Below, in pieces: positions 35,064-44,661 of a stretch of DNA of 64,000 nucleotides. Numbering within the stretch: position 1 is the stretch's first letter; every line of letters begins with the position of its first letter. This DNA is from Undibacterium sp. (GTDB lineage Bacteria > Pseudomonadota > Gammaproteobacteria > Burkholderiales > Burkholderiaceae_D). The notes under the pieces are model-generated. The model did not search any database. It was not told the origin of the DNA and saw only the letters and a list, made by a program, of their open reading frames with translations. The stretch covers positions 118,623-182,622 of the forward strand of contig JAUSNO010000023.1 of NCBI GenBank assembly GCA_030645915.1, in the 5' to 3' direction. The translations under genes and the position numbers were made by a program.

Positions 35064-37100
35064 TCAGGGTTCCCGAATATAATCGACCAGGTCCAAGGTG
35101 CGCGGATCAGGCGCTGTCGTCATCAAACTGACTGCTGCCATAGTCAAAAAACCTACTGGCACGCCGAATACACCTGCGGAAATTGAAGCAATATGCCACC
35201 ATTGATTTGCGACGTTGCCGCCAAATAAAGGGTGTGTACTGATCATGTAGAAGACGCAAACAGCAAATCCGGCAATGATCCCGGCGATTGCACCTTGTTG
35301 GTTGGCGCGCTTCCAAAATATGCCCAATACTAGTGCGGGAAATAGCGTGGATGCCGCCAATGAAAAAGCCGCACCAACAAGTGACAAAATATCTGCCGGT
35401 TTGAGTGAGGCTGCATACGCTGCCACGAGTGCAACCACTAAAAGCAATAGTTTGGAAATAGTCACTCGTTTCTGGGTGGAAGCGGCAGGATCAACAATTT
35501 TGTAATAAATATCATGTGACAATGAATTGGATATCGTGAGCAAGAGGCCATCTGCAGTAGAGAGTGCCGCCGCCAAGCCGCCAGCAGCAACCAAGCCAGA
35601 AATAACATAGGGCAAACCCGCAATCTCTGGGGTAGCCAGGACAACGATGTCGCCGTCAAGGAAAATTTCTGCCAGTTGCACTATCCCGTCATGATTAATG
35701 TCGCTAATGTTGACTAGAGGATTGACCTTGTCGATACTCGCCCAATAGGTCACCCACGAAGGCAATTTGGAAAATTCTGATCCAACTAAAGAGGAATAAA
35801 TATCGTATTTTACCAATATCGCTAAGGCAGGAATCGTGATGTAAAGCAGCATAATAAAAAATAATGACCAAAACACAGAGTCTCGACTTTCACGCACTGA
35901 AGGCGTGGTGTAGTAACGAATCAAAATGTGAGGCAGGGCGGCGGTGCCCATCATCAGGCAGAACACAAGTGCCATAAAATTGTTGCGTTTGATGTCAGAT
36001 TCGATCTTGTCCTTGGCTGCGTAGGGCGTGTAGTTAGAACCACTTACTTCTGCTCGAGCCAGGTTGCTATTTTTGGTTTCAATCCATCGATTTTGGGCTT
36101 CTTGCGGTGTTTTGGGATAGTTGGCCAGTTCTTTACTGGCGGCTTTGATTTCAATGAGTGACGATGTGCCGGATTTCAAATCGTCAAGATGTTGTCTTAA
36201 TTCAAATCGACCTTCTTCCCAGGATGCGGGCAACTGATTGATTTTATTTTGAAAGTCTTCAGCTCTTTGTTTGAAAATGGTGCGGACCTGTTTTTCTTGC
36301 GGATCATTGGCAAATATTTTTTCTTTTGCTGCCAACTTCGGTAATACGGCCCCGTAAGCAATTTGTGGCGCTGGTACGCTAGTATGCTTGATGGCCAGCC
36401 ATGTCACTGGGATCATATATGCAATAATGATAATGATGTATTGTGCCACTTGAGTCCATGTGACTGCACGCATTCCGCCCAGAAAAGAACATACCAAAAT
36501 ACTGGCTAAACCCAAAAATATTCCTACCGAAAAATCTACTCCGGTAAAACGTGAAGTGATCAGGCCAACGCCATAAATTTGTGCCACTACATACGTGAAA
36601 GAGATAATGACGGTTGCAATGACGGCCAGCACCCTGACGAAATTGCTACCGTAGGGGCCAGCGTAACGGGTTCCTAAAAAATCGGGAATACTGTATTGGC
36701 CAAACTTACGAATATATGGAGCAATCAGTAGCGCGACAAGGCAAAATCCACCAGTCCAACCGATGATGTAAGCCAGTCCATCAAAACCCTGCAAGTACAA
36801 ACCACCAGCCAGACTGAGGAAACTGGCTGCCGACATCCAATCTGCAGCAGTCGCCATTCCATTGAAGATTGCAGGAACGCGTCTGCCTGCAACGTAATAT
36901 TCGGTTATGTCGGAGGTGCGGCTCAGCATGCCAATGCCCGCATATAAAAGGATGGTGGCAAACATAAACAAATAGCCGATCCAGGCGCGCGGCACGCCTT
37001 CTTTTTCTAACACGGCAAGACTGATCAAAAAAACGATGAAAAGTAAGGTGTACCAGGCGTAATAACGCGTCAGTCTTCGGGTAAAGCCTCGTTGAGCCAT
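35064..37100 (-). CDS. Sodium:solute symporter, VC_2705-type large subunit
   Basis: A 678-residue transporter with about 13 membrane helices. Typical SSS features are YYVAGRRVPAIFNGMATAADWMSAASFLSL near residue 70 and GLAAALSTADGLLLTISNSLSHD later. Between helices around residues 250-400 there is a long hydrophilic, charged insert. Residues 467-478 (DINHDGIVQLAE) form a perfect EF-hand-like calcium-binding loop. The ATG at 37098-37100 overlaps the stop of the DUF4212 gene by one base; the frame's extension to 37295 lies inside that gene. It probably imports an organic acid or similar solute with Na+; acetate is one possibility but not shown. Confidence 0.85.
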   Translation of the reverse strand: MAQRGFTRRLTRYYAWYTLLFIVFLISLAVLEKEGVPRAWIGYLFMFATILLYAGIGMLSRTSDITEYYVAGRRVPAIFNGMATAADWMSAASFLSLAGGLYLQGFDGLAYIIGWTGGFCLVALLIAPYIRKFGQYSIPDFLGTRYAGPYGSNFVRVLAVIATVIISFTYVVAQIYGVGLITSRFTGVDFSVGIFLGLASILVCSFLGGMRAVTWTQVAQYIIIIIAYMIPVTWLAIKHTSVPAPQIAYGAVLPKLAAKEKIFANDPQEKQVRTIFKQRAEDFQNKINQLPASWEEGRFELRQHLDDLKSGTSSLIEIKAASKELANYPKTPQEAQNRWIETKNSNLARAEVSGSNYTPYAAKDKIESDIKRNNFMALVFCLMMGTAALPHILIRYYTTPSVRESRDSVFWSLFFIMLLYITIPALAILVKYDIYSSLVGSEFSKLPSWVTYWASIDKVNPLVNISDINHDGIVQLAEIFLDGDIVVLATPEIAGLPYVISGLVAAGGLAAALSTADGLLLTISNSLSHDIYYKIVDPAASTQKRVTISKLLLLVVALVAAYAASLKPADILSLVGAAFSLAASTLFPALVLGIFWKRANQQGAIAGIIAGFAVCVFYMISTHPLFGGNVANQWWHIASISAGVFGVPVGFLTMAAVSLMTTAPDPRTLDLVDYIREP

Positions 37101-37369
37101 TAGCGAGCTTCCTCGCTGGAATTTTTGTCGCTTTGTTCGATGCGGCGCGAGTACAAAGAGAAAATGCCAAGTATGACGACATACATTAAGGTCAGTCCTT
37201 GTGCCGCCATATAGAAGGAAAAAGGCCATCCAAAAAAATGAAATAATGCAAGTTCTCGAGCAAAGAACAAGACGCCAAAAGTCAGAGTAAACCAAGAACC
37301 GAGCAATAAGATAGTCAGTCTTCTCGTATGTGGCCAGTAAGAATGGTTAATTTTTATCTGGTCTTGCAT
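37100..37369 (-). CDS. DUF4212 small subunit of a sodium:solute symporter
   Basis: An 89-residue protein with two membrane helices (LLLGSWFTLTFGVLFFA and FYMAAQGLTLMYVVILGIF), preceded by a short cytoplasmic segment with NHSYWPHTRRLT. This is the signature of the DUF4212 family, which is found next to VC_2705-type symporters. It sits 1 nt after the histidine kinase and overlaps the symporter start by 1 nt, so the two subunits are co-translated. Confidence 0.9.
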   Translation of the reverse strand: MQDQIKINHSYWPHTRRLTILLLGSWFTLTFGVLFFARELALFHFFGWPFSFYMAAQGLTLMYVVILGIFSLYSRRIEQSDKNSSEEAR

Positions 37370-37370
37370 A

Positions 37371-38906
37371 TCAACCCAAATCTCCCATTAAACTCTCATA
37401 TGGGTTCAGTTTAAAAGAGATACTGAACAGGCAGCCCGGAAACCTGGGATCTTGATTTCGTGGGTTATCTGTAATGTCAATTTTTGCATCATGTTGCTGA
37501 GCAATCTCGCGCACAATTGAAAGGCCAAGGCCGCTGCCCTGTACATTACTTCCAAGGATGCGGTAAAAACGCTCAAATATATGCTCTCGTTCAGACGCAG
37601 GAATACCCGGTCCATTATCTTCAACTTCCAGTATCGCTAACGCCTGCTCTTTGTTGAATGCAGTTCTGACTGTAATGCTATGTCCTTTGGGAGTGTAGCG
37701 TATGGCATTGTCGATCAGATTGCTTAACAACTCACGCAGCATTAATGGATTGCCGAAAATACCAATTGGTTCATCTGTTTGTTCGAAACCCAAATCAATT
37801 TGATTTGCAAAAGAGGCGGGTATCCAATCTTGCACTGTATTGCGTGCCAGATTGGAAAGGTCAATTATTTCAAGTGCTTGTGTTGCTGGAGCCTGATTCT
37901 CTGCGCGAGCCAATGTCAGCAACTGATTGATGAGGCGTGTTGCTGCTTCAGAGCTTTTTGATAGTTGTAATAAGGAGCGATGAATTTCTTCATGATCTGT
38001 TTGTCGTAATGCCAATTCAGATTGCATACGCATGCCAGCCAATGGCGTTTTCATTTGATGTGCAGCATCTGCTATAAATCGTTTTTGAATGGATATTGTT
38101 TGTGAAAGTCGCGCTAACATCTCGTTAAGTGAACGAACGAGCGGTGTTATTTCCTCGGGTACCTGATGTGAATCAATCGGGCTTAAGTCATCCGGCCTCC
38201 TGGCGCGAATTCGTTGTTGAAGTTCAGCCAGTGGCGAGAGCCCTCTACTCAGCGCAAACCAGACTAGTGCCAGTGCGATCGGCAAAATAATAAATTGAGG
38301 CAAAATGACGCCTTTTATAATCTCGTTCGCTAGCACTGCACGCTTTTCAAGTGTTTCCGCTACCTGAATCAACGCGAGATGAGAAGTTTTATTTGGGCCG
38401 CTGCGAGCATTCGCTCTATTGAGATCAATGTAGCCATAAGCTACTCGAATATCGATTCCACGCAGGCGATCATTTCTAAACATGATGTTACCTGGCGTAG
38501 GCTTATCTTCTTCTAGCGGTAACGACAATTCACGATCGCCATCTACCAGTTCTCCGCTGACCCCTTTGATTTGAAAGTAAACGCTGTCGAGATCATCCGC
38601 TCTCAAAATGTCACGTGCGGGATTTGACATTTGCGTTACGATCTTTCCATCAACTTCTTTTACCTGCTGAGATAATACCAATACATTGTCTTCCAATGCG
38701 CGATCAAAGGGCTGATTGGCAATCGATTTTGCTACTAGGTAGGTGATCGCAATGCTCATTGGCCAAAGCAAAAGCAATGGTGCAAGCATCCAGTCAAGAA
38801 TTTCACCAAAAAGTGAGCGTTGAATTTTTTCAGGGATTTGGCCATGCAAGGAATGTTCTTGCACCCGCGGTGCAGTCGCGTCTTCTGCTCCGCTAGGCAT
38901 ATTCAT
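37371..38906 (-). CDS. Sensor histidine kinase (TctE-like)
   Basis: A 511-residue membrane kinase. A short cytoplasmic N-terminus is followed by membrane helices at about 39-61 and 198-220, framing a periplasmic sensor domain of the two-component sensor N-terminal type. A HAMP-like linker follows, then the H-box RFIADAAHQMKTPLAGMR with phospho-accepting His283. The ATPase domain shows NLIDNAIRYTP (N box), VEDNGPGIP (G1) and GSGLGLSIV (G2). It overlaps the response regulator by 4 nt and precedes the transporter genes, so it likely senses the transported solute or a related signal (inference). Confidence 0.92.
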   Translation of the reverse strand: MNMPSGAEDATAPRVQEHSLHGQIPEKIQRSLFGEILDWMLAPLLLLWPMSIAITYLVAKSIANQPFDRALEDNVLVLSQQVKEVDGKIVTQMSNPARDILRADDLDSVYFQIKGVSGELVDGDRELSLPLEEDKPTPGNIMFRNDRLRGIDIRVAYGYIDLNRANARSGPNKTSHLALIQVAETLEKRAVLANEIIKGVILPQFIILPIALALVWFALSRGLSPLAELQQRIRARRPDDLSPIDSHQVPEEITPLVRSLNEMLARLSQTISIQKRFIADAAHQMKTPLAGMRMQSELALRQTDHEEIHRSLLQLSKSSEAATRLINQLLTLARAENQAPATQALEIIDLSNLARNTVQDWIPASFANQIDLGFEQTDEPIGIFGNPLMLRELLSNLIDNAIRYTPKGHSITVRTAFNKEQALAILEVEDNGPGIPASEREHIFERFYRILGSNVQGSGLGLSIVREIAQQHDAKIDITDNPRNQDPRFPGCLFSISFKLNPYESLMGDLG

Positions 38907-39613
38907 GACAAGAGATTACCTGCAGGGGTCGAGTTTGCCGGTGCTACAAAAAATTTTTCCAGGCAGTAACCCAAGCCGCGCACAGTGACTATCCTTACCC
39001 CATCAATTTCAATTTTTTTTCTAAGGCGATGCACATACACTTCGATCGCATTGTTGCTGACTTCTTCGCCCCATTCGCAAAGATGATCAACGAGCTGTTC
39101 TTTTGATACTAAGCGTCCAGTTCGTTGTAGTAAAACTTCCAGCAATCCTAGTTCGCGCGCGGATAAATCCAACATTTGATCGTGAATATAGGCTATGCGT
39201 CCAACCTGATCATAGGTTAGTGGGCCGTGTTTGATTGCTGCCGGGCCGCCACCAGCGCCGCGCCTACATAGAGCACGTACGCGTGCTTCAAGCTCTGAAA
39301 GTGCAAATGGTTTAGCCATGTAATCATCGGCGCCCAAATCCAATCCCTTGACGCGTTGCTCTATTGAATCAGCTGCCGTTAATATCAGTACTGGCAATTG
39401 AGAATTGCGTGCACGTAAACGACGTAATACCTCCAGGCCGCTAAGTTTTGGCAATCCTAAATCGAGTATCAGTAAATCAAATTCCTGAGTAGAAAGTGCG
39501 GTATCGGCTTCTTCGCCATTGTTCACACAATCGGTAGCGTAACCAGATTGTCTAAGTGAGCGTGTCAGACCGTCTGCAAGTACGCTGTCGTCTTCAGCGA
39601 GCAAAATACGCAT
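38903..39613 (-). CDS. OmpR-family response regulator
   Basis: A 236-residue regulator. The receiver domain begins MRILLAEDDS with acidic residues at 7-9; the phosphorylation site is Asp51 (LLILDLGLPKLSG), and the conserved Lys is in DYMAKPF. The C-terminal winged helix contains LSARELGLLEVLLQRTGRLVSKEQL and IEVYVHRLRKKI. It is similar to QseB/TctD-type regulators. It is first in the operon with the kinase and symporter and probably regulates that operon. Confidence 0.93.
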   Translation of the reverse strand: MRILLAEDDSVLADGLTRSLRQSGYATDCVNNGEEADTALSTQEFDLLILDLGLPKLSGLEVLRRLRARNSQLPVLILTAADSIEQRVKGLDLGADDYMAKPFALSELEARVRALCRRGAGGGPAAIKHGPLTYDQVGRIAYIHDQMLDLSARELGLLEVLLQRTGRLVSKEQLVDHLCEWGEEVSNNAIEVYVHRLRKKIEIDGVRIVTVRGLGYCLEKFFVAPANSTPAGNLLS

Positions 39614-39806
39614 GGTTTAATTTTCTGGGCAAGCCCGTTGATTTCTCGTTATCTCTTCGGATAGTCTATTGCGTTTTATTTCCATCAGCAAGGATGGGAT
39701 GATATCAAGCTTACTCATTTATTGAGGGGGATATGCAAAAATAGACAAAAAATGTCTTGGCTTTGTAAAGAAATAAAAATAATTAAAATGGCGCTTGCAT
39801 AAATCA

Positions 39807-39822
39807 CTGATTTTTTATACAG
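39807..39822 (+). promoter_or_regulatory. LexA (SOS) box upstream of recA
   Basis: CTGATTTTTTATACAG matches the CTG-N10-CAG LexA consensus, with an A/T-rich centre. It lies 66 nt upstream of the recA start, just downstream of a TTGCAT (39795-39800) that could be the -35 element. LexA repression of recA is standard in this group. Confidence 0.85.
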
Positions 39823-39887
39823 TGCTACTATGATTTGAATTTAATGAAGAACTCCTCCCAGTTATTTGCATTTACCTGAAAGAATTT

Positions 39888-40925
39888 ATGGATGATAGAA
39901 AAGCTGATAGTAACTCCGATAAGAGCAAAGCACTGGCTGCTGCACTGGCTCAAATTGAGAAACAGTTTGGTAAAGGCTCAGTCATGCGCTTGGCGGATGG
40001 TGCCGTCATAGAAGAAATACAGGTAGTTTCTACCGGTTCATTAGGGCTCGATATCGCCTTGGGCGTAGGGGGGTTACCCCGCGGACGGGTGGTTGAAATT
40101 TACGGACCTGAGTCGTCCGGTAAAACTACATTGACGCTGCAAGTCATTGCCGAAATGCAGAAATTGGGTGGCACCTGTGCTTTCATTGATGCTGAGCATG
40201 CGTTGGACGTTGGTTATGCGCAAAAGTTGGGCGTTAATCTTTCTGATTTGTTAATTTCCCAACCCGATACCGGAGAGCAAGCATTGGAAATTACGGATGC
40301 TTTGGTACGTTCTGGTAGCGTTGATCTTATCGTAATTGATTCTGTCGCTGCATTAACACCACGTGCCGAGATTGAAGGTGACATGGGTGATTCTTTGCCT
40401 GGTTTGCAAGCGCGCCTGATGTCGCAAGCCTTGCGTAAATTAACTGGCAGTATTAATCGCACTAATACCATGGTTATTTTTATCAATCAGATCCGCATGA
40501 AAATTGGCGTGATGTTTGGTAGCCCGGAAACCACCACAGGTGGTAATGCATTGAAGTTTTATGCTTCTGTTCGCCTGGATATCCGCCGTACCGGATCGAT
40601 TAAGTCGGGTGACGAAGTGATTGGTAATGAAACCAAGGTTAAGGTTGTAAAGAATAAAGTTGCACCTCCTTTTAAAGAGGCACATTTTGATATTCTTTAT
40701 GGCGCAGGTACGTCGCGTGAAGGTGAGATTCTGGATCTGGGTTCAGACGCAAAAATCATTGAAAAAGCTGGTTCCTGGTATAGCTACAATGGTGAGCGCA
40801 TAGGTCAGGGCAAGGATAATGCGCGTAATTTTTTGGTGGAGCGTCCAGCACTGGCGCATGAAATCGAAAATAAGGTTAGGTTGCATTTGGGCGTACCTTT
40901 ATTGCCTCCGTTAGCGAGCGAATAA
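39888..40925 (+). CDS. recA: Recombinase RecA
   Basis: A 345-residue Rec[28 protein letters not shown] (Walker A), [43 protein letters not shown] (Walker B and loop L1), and [36 protein letters not shown] (loop L2 region). It forms ATP-dependent filaments on ssDNA for strand exchange and LexA cleavage. It lies behind a LexA box and ahead of a terminator that separates it from recX. Confidence 0.99.
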   Translation: MDDRKADSNSDKSKALAAALAQIEKQFGKGSVMRLADGAVIEEIQVVSTGSLGLDIALGVGGLPRGRVVEIYGPESSGKTTLTLQVIAEMQKLGGTCAFIDAEHALDVGYAQKLGVNLSDLLISQPDTGEQALEITDALVRSGSVDLIVIDSVAALTPRAEIEGDMGDSLPGLQARLMSQALRKLTGSINRTNTMVIFINQIRMKIGVMFGSPETTTGGNALKFYASVRLDIRRTGSIKSGDEVIGNETKVKVVKNKVAPPFKEAHFDILYGAGTSREGEILDLGSDAKIIEKAGSWYSYNGERIGQGKDNARNFLVERPALAHEIENKVRLHLGVPLLPPLASE

Positions 40926-40946
40926 GGTTAATTTCTTTTAAAGATG

Positions 40947-40983
40947 CCGACTTCCTTGGGTGTTCAGGAAGTCGGTTTTTTTT
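40947..40983 (+). terminator. Intrinsic terminator between recA and recX
   Basis: CCGACTTCCT (40947-40956) and AGGAAGTCGG (40966-40975) form a perfect 10-bp stem with a 9-nt loop, followed by eight T. It lies between the recA stop and the recX start, so recX is expected only from partial read-through, as known in E. coli. Confidence 0.93.
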
Positions 40984-41009
40984 CGACCGGAATTCGATGG
41001 ACAATAAGT

Positions 41010-41471
41010 ATGGCCAAACTGCAAATCAGCCTTAAAGCAAGAGCGTTGCGCTATTTATCCATGCGTGAACATAGTCGAAACGAGTTAGCGCGAAAACTGG
41101 GGCGTTATGCTGAAGAGACGGATGACGTAATGGCTCTGCTCAACGCCCTTGAAATTTCAAATTTTCTCTCAGCTGAAAGGTTTTCTGAGTCCTTGGTCAA
41201 TCGAAGGCAAGCGCGGTTTGGAAATCAGCGTATTTTTGCAGAACTGCAAAGCCATAGCTTGGATAAAGAGCAAATCGACAACGTCAAGTTAAGTTTGATT
41301 GAGTCAGAAGCGGTTAGGGCAAAAGACGTCTTGCATAGAAAATATCCAGCTAAGCCGTTAGATCATCAGGAACGTGCAAAGCAAATGAATTTTTTACTTC
41401 AACGAGGATTTTCGGGTAAATCAATTCAATTTGCCATTCGAGCAAGTCGTCAAGGTGACGAAAGTGAATGA
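41010..41471 (+). CDS. recX: Regulatory protein RecX
   Basis: A 153-residue helical-repeat protein: SLKARALRYLSMREHSRNELARKL, LEISNFLSAERFSESLVNRRQARFGNQRI and QMNFLLQRGFSGKSIQFAI, the three recognisable RecX repeats. It caps and limits RecA filaments. An earlier in-frame start at 40944 would begin inside the recA terminator, so ATG 41010 is preferred. Confidence 0.92.
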   Translation: MAKLQISLKARALRYLSMREHSRNELARKLGRYAEETDDVMALLNALEISNFLSAERFSESLVNRRQARFGNQRIFAELQSHSLDKEQIDNVKLSLIESEAVRAKDVLHRKYPAKPLDHQERAKQMNFLLQRGFSGKSIQFAIRASRQGDESE

Positions 41472-41776
41472 TTTTAGATAGTAGTTCTGAAAAGGACGGT
41501 GCGTTTAAGAGTAATTTGACTGTTGCCCATAGATAATACTGAGCTGAGATTCTATATAGATGGCTAGATGGTCTCAGCGTAAAGACGCTGATTATTTGCT
41601 TGCGCTTCATTGTGAATGCATGTCGCGAGCGATTTGAACATGGAATTAGTCAACGAGCTGTGCTAAACTCTTCAGGTTTTTTGCAGTGCCGCAAGAGCGG
41701 CTGTTATCGTAGAAACTGCGGTAGCGACGCGCAATTGTGGCTCTTTTTATACTGAATTAGCCGTCAACAGGCATTT
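41472..41776. other. Gap between recX and the DUF2889 gene
   Basis: These 305 nt contain a hairpin TCAGCGT (41574-41580) / ACGCTGA (41585-41591) with a 4-nt loop followed by TTATTT, possibly the recX terminator. The rest should hold the promoter of the DUF2889 gene, but no clear consensus is seen. No gene is visible. Confidence 0.45.
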
Positions 41777-42361
41777 ATGCCCTTATCTTCATCTTCCATT
41801 CGACGTGCGTTGAAGCATACACGCGCAATCAGCATCGAAGCGTTTGCGCGCGACGATGGCCTGTGGGATCTCGACGCAAACATTACCGATATCAAGACGC
41901 GTGACAATCAACTCGCTTCTGGAGTACGCCCATGCGGCTCGCCGATACATGATTTGAGCTTACGCATTACGATTGATATTAATCTTACGATCGTTGGCGC
42001 AGAGGCGGTATCTGATGCGGTGCCATATCCTGGATATTGCAATACGATAGGGCCAGATTATAAAAAATTAATTGGACTTAATTTGTTGCGTCAATTCCGC
42101 AGAGGTGTAAACGAAAGAATGTCTGGCATCAATGGCTGTACACACATTACGGAGTTGGCACATATTTTACCTACTGCTGCCATTCAGGCGTTTGCCGGTG
42201 ATGTTATCGATACGCGTGATGGCGGAAACGATACAAATTCATCAGAAGCGCCGTTTCAACTGAACCGTTGTCATGCGTTACGCCTAGATGGACAGGCTGT
42301 TGCGCAATATTATCCCCGTTGGGCGAACCCGCTATCTGTTGCAAAATCGTCTCGCGAGTAG
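41777..42361 (+). CDS. DUF2889 domain protein
   Basis: A 194-residue protein with LKHTRAISIEAFARDDGLWDLDANITDIK at the start, GSPIHDLSLRITID in the middle and GINGCTHITELAHILPTAAIQAF later, which are the conserved parts of DUF2889. Conserved Cys and His residues (PYPGYC and GCTHI) might bind metal. Function unknown. It lies 62 nt upstream of sucC on the same strand; co-transcription is possible. Confidence 0.8.
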   Translation: MPLSSSSIRRALKHTRAISIEAFARDDGLWDLDANITDIKTRDNQLASGVRPCGSPIHDLSLRITIDINLTIVGAEAVSDAVPYPGYCNTIGPDYKKLIGLNLLRQFRRGVNERMSGINGCTHITELAHILPTAAIQAFAGDVIDTRDGGNDTNSSEAPFQLNRCHALRLDGQAVAQYYPRWANPLSVAKSSRE

Positions 42362-42423
42362 TTTCACTTGTTTTAACTTATTTCACTTACTAACTATTAC
42401 ACCAGTGTCCGAAGGGAAGTCGT

Positions 42424-43593
42424 ATGAAAATTCATGAGTATCAGGGTAAAGAAATCCTCCGCAACTTTGGAGTGACCGTCCCACGAGGTATTGCTTGCAT
42501 GTCCGTTGATGATGCGGTCAAAGCAGCAGAAACACTTGGTGGTCCAGTGTGGGTTGTCAAGGCACAAATTCACGCCGGTGGCCGTGGTAAGGGTGGTGGC
42601 GTCAAGGTCGCCAAGTCTTTAGAGCAAGTGCGTGAATACGCAAATGCTATTTTGGGCATGCAATTGGTGACACACCAGACCGGTCCAGAGGGGCAGAAAG
42701 TACGTCGTTTGCTGATTGAAGAAGGTGCAGATATTCAGAAGGAATTGTACGTTAGCATGGTGACTGATCGCGTCAGTCAGAGTGTCGTTCTAATGGCGTC
42801 GTCTGAAGGCGGTATGGATATTGAAGAAGTGGCAGAGTCTCATCCAGAACTGCTGCACTCAATTGCGATTGATCCAACAGATGGTTTGCAAGATGCGCAA
42901 GCTGATGATATTTCACGCAAAATTGGTGTGCCAGAGGCGTCTATTGCAGATGCCCGCGCTCAACTGAAAGGCCTCTATAAAGCTTTCATGGAAACTGATT
43001 GTTCATTAGCTGAAATCAACCCTTTAGTGTTAACTGGATCTGGCAAAGTCATTGCACTTGATGCTAAATTTAATTTCGATGCAAATGCATTGTTCCGTCA
43101 GCCAGAAATCGTTGCTTACCGTGATTTAGATGAAGAAGACCCGGCAGAAATCGAAGCGTCGAAATTTGACTTGGCTTACATCTCTCTCGACGGCAATATC
43201 GGTTGCCTGGTGAACGGCGCAGGCTTGGCGATGGCGACTATGGATACCATCAAATTGTTTGGCGGCGAACCTGCCAACTTCCTGGATGTCGGCGGCGGTG
43301 CAACGGCAGAAAAAGTCACTGAAGCCTTCAAGATTATGTTGAAAAACCCAGGTTTGAAAGCGATCTTGGTTAATATTTTCGGTGGAATTATGCGTTGCGA
43401 CGTAATCGCTGAAGGCGTCATCACTGCATCTAAAGCAGTGTCCTTGCAAGTGCCGTTGGTTGTCCGCATGAAGGGTACTAACGAAGACATCGGCAAGAAG
43501 ATGCTGGCTGACTCCGGTCTGCCTATCATCGCCGCTGACACGATGGAAGAAGCAGCGCAGAAAGTTGTTGCCGCTGCTGCACAAGCTAAATAA
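42424..43593 (+). CDS. sucC: Succinyl-CoA synthetase, beta subunit
   Basis: A 389-residue ATP-grasp subunit: [37 protein letters not shown] (nucleotide binding), EINPLVLT, and [34 protein letters not shown]. With SucD it interconverts succinyl-CoA and succinate with ADP/ATP in the TCA cycle. A GAAGGGAAG ribosome-binding site precedes the ATG. sucD follows after 15 nt. Confidence 0.99.
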   Translation: MKIHEYQGKEILRNFGVTVPRGIACMSVDDAVKAAETLGGPVWVVKAQIHAGGRGKGGGVKVAKSLEQVREYANAILGMQLVTHQTGPEGQKVRRLLIEEGADIQKELYVSMVTDRVSQSVVLMASSEGGMDIEEVAESHPELLHSIAIDPTDGLQDAQADDISRKIGVPEASIADARAQLKGLYKAFMETDCSLAEINPLVLTGSGKVIALDAKFNFDANALFRQPEIVAYRDLDEEDPAEIEASKFDLAYISLDGNIGCLVNGAGLAMATMDTIKLFGGEPANFLDVGGGATAEKVTEAFKIMLKNPGLKAILVNIFGGIMRCDVIAEGVITASKAVSLQVPLVVRMKGTNEDIGKKMLADSGLPIIAADTMEEAAQKVVAAAAQAK

Positions 43594-43608
43594 TCGTAAG
43601 GAATAGAT

Positions 43609-44490
43609 ATGTCCATCCTGATCAATAAAGATACAAAAGTTATCACTCAAGGTATTACTGGCAAAACTGGCCAGTTTCATACACGCATGTGCCGCGATTA
43701 TGCAAACGGTAAAAACTGTTTTGTCGCTGGTGTTAATCCAAAAAAAGCAGGTGAAGATTTCGAAGGCATTCCAATTTTTGCTAACGTGTCCGAAGCAAAA
43801 GCCGCAACTGGTGCCACGGTTTCCGTCATTTATGTCCCGCCAGCAGGCGCTGCAGCGGCGATTTGGGAAGCGGTAGAAGCCGATCTTGATTTGGCCATTT
43901 GCATTACTGAAGGCATTCCTGTTCGTGACATGATGATGCTGAAAGACCGTATGGCTAAATCCGGCAGCAAGACAAAATTGCTCGGACCTAATTGCCCAGG
44001 CTTGATCACTCCTGATGAAATCAAAATCGGCATCATGCCAGGGCATATTCATCGCAAAGGTCGTATCGGCGTAGTTTCTCGTTCCGGCACGTTGACGTAT
44101 GAGGCGGTGGGGCAATTGACTGCGCTGGGCTTGGGTCAATCTACTGCAGTTGGTATCGGTGGTGATCCGATCAATGGTTTGAAGCACATCGACATCATGA
44201 AAATGTTCAATGATGATCCTGATACTGATGCCGTCATCATGATTGGCGAAATTGGCGGCCCAGATGAAGCCAATGCATCTTACTGGGTTCGTGACAACAT
44301 GAAAAAACCAGTTGTCGGTTTCATTGCGGGTGTTACCGCTCCTCCGGGTAAACGCATGGGGCATGCTGGTGCGTTGATTTCTGGCGGTGCCGATACGGCG
44401 CAAGCTAAATTAGACATCATGGAAGAATGCGGTATCACGGCAACGAAAAATCCTTCAGAAATGGCTCGTTTGTTAAAAGCAATGCTGTAA
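43609..44490 (+). CDS. sucD: Succinyl-CoA synthetase, alpha subunit
   Basis: A 293-residue subunit: ITGKTGQFHTRMCRDYANG (CoA-binding Rossmann fold), GPNCPGLITPDEIKIGIMPG, VGIGGDPINGLKHID and PGKRMGHAGALISGG with the phosphorylated His. It forms the alpha-beta enzyme with SucC. AAGGAATAG lies ahead of the ATG. A strong terminator follows. Confidence 0.99.
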   Translation: MSILINKDTKVITQGITGKTGQFHTRMCRDYANGKNCFVAGVNPKKAGEDFEGIPIFANVSEAKAATGATVSVIYVPPAGAAAAIWEAVEADLDLAICITEGIPVRDMMMLKDRMAKSGSKTKLLGPNCPGLITPDEIKIGIMPGHIHRKGRIGVVSRSGTLTYEAVGQLTALGLGQSTAVGIGGDPINGLKHIDIMKMFNDDPDTDAVIMIGEIGGPDEANASYWVRDNMKKPVVGFIAGVTAPPGKRMGHAGALISGGADTAQAKLDIMEECGITATKNPSEMARLLKAML

Positions 44491-44513
44491 GCTAGTAATC
44501 AGATTGATATAAG

Positions 44514-44542
44514 AATGGGGAGCATTTGCTCCCCATTTTTTA
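44514..44542 (+). terminator. Intrinsic terminator after sucD
   Basis: AATGGGGAGC (44514-44523) pairs with GCTCCCCATT (44528-44537) around the loop ATTT, and a T-run follows. It is a compact rho-independent terminator closing the sucCD transcript. Confidence 0.93.
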
Positions 44543-44661
44543 TTTAAAAAATCATCAGTGATCAGGACATTTCCTTCAACGTCGAATCGTTCGGAATCTT
44601 GCTTGCGCTAACATCGAAAAAAAATGAATAAACAAGACCCAAAAAATGAAAGCGCATCGCA

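Noticed and set aside
43126..44403. A 425-codon minus-strand open frame across sucC-sucD
   Set aside because: It is the antisense shadow of two highly conserved genes, has no family-like motifs and no ribosome-binding site.
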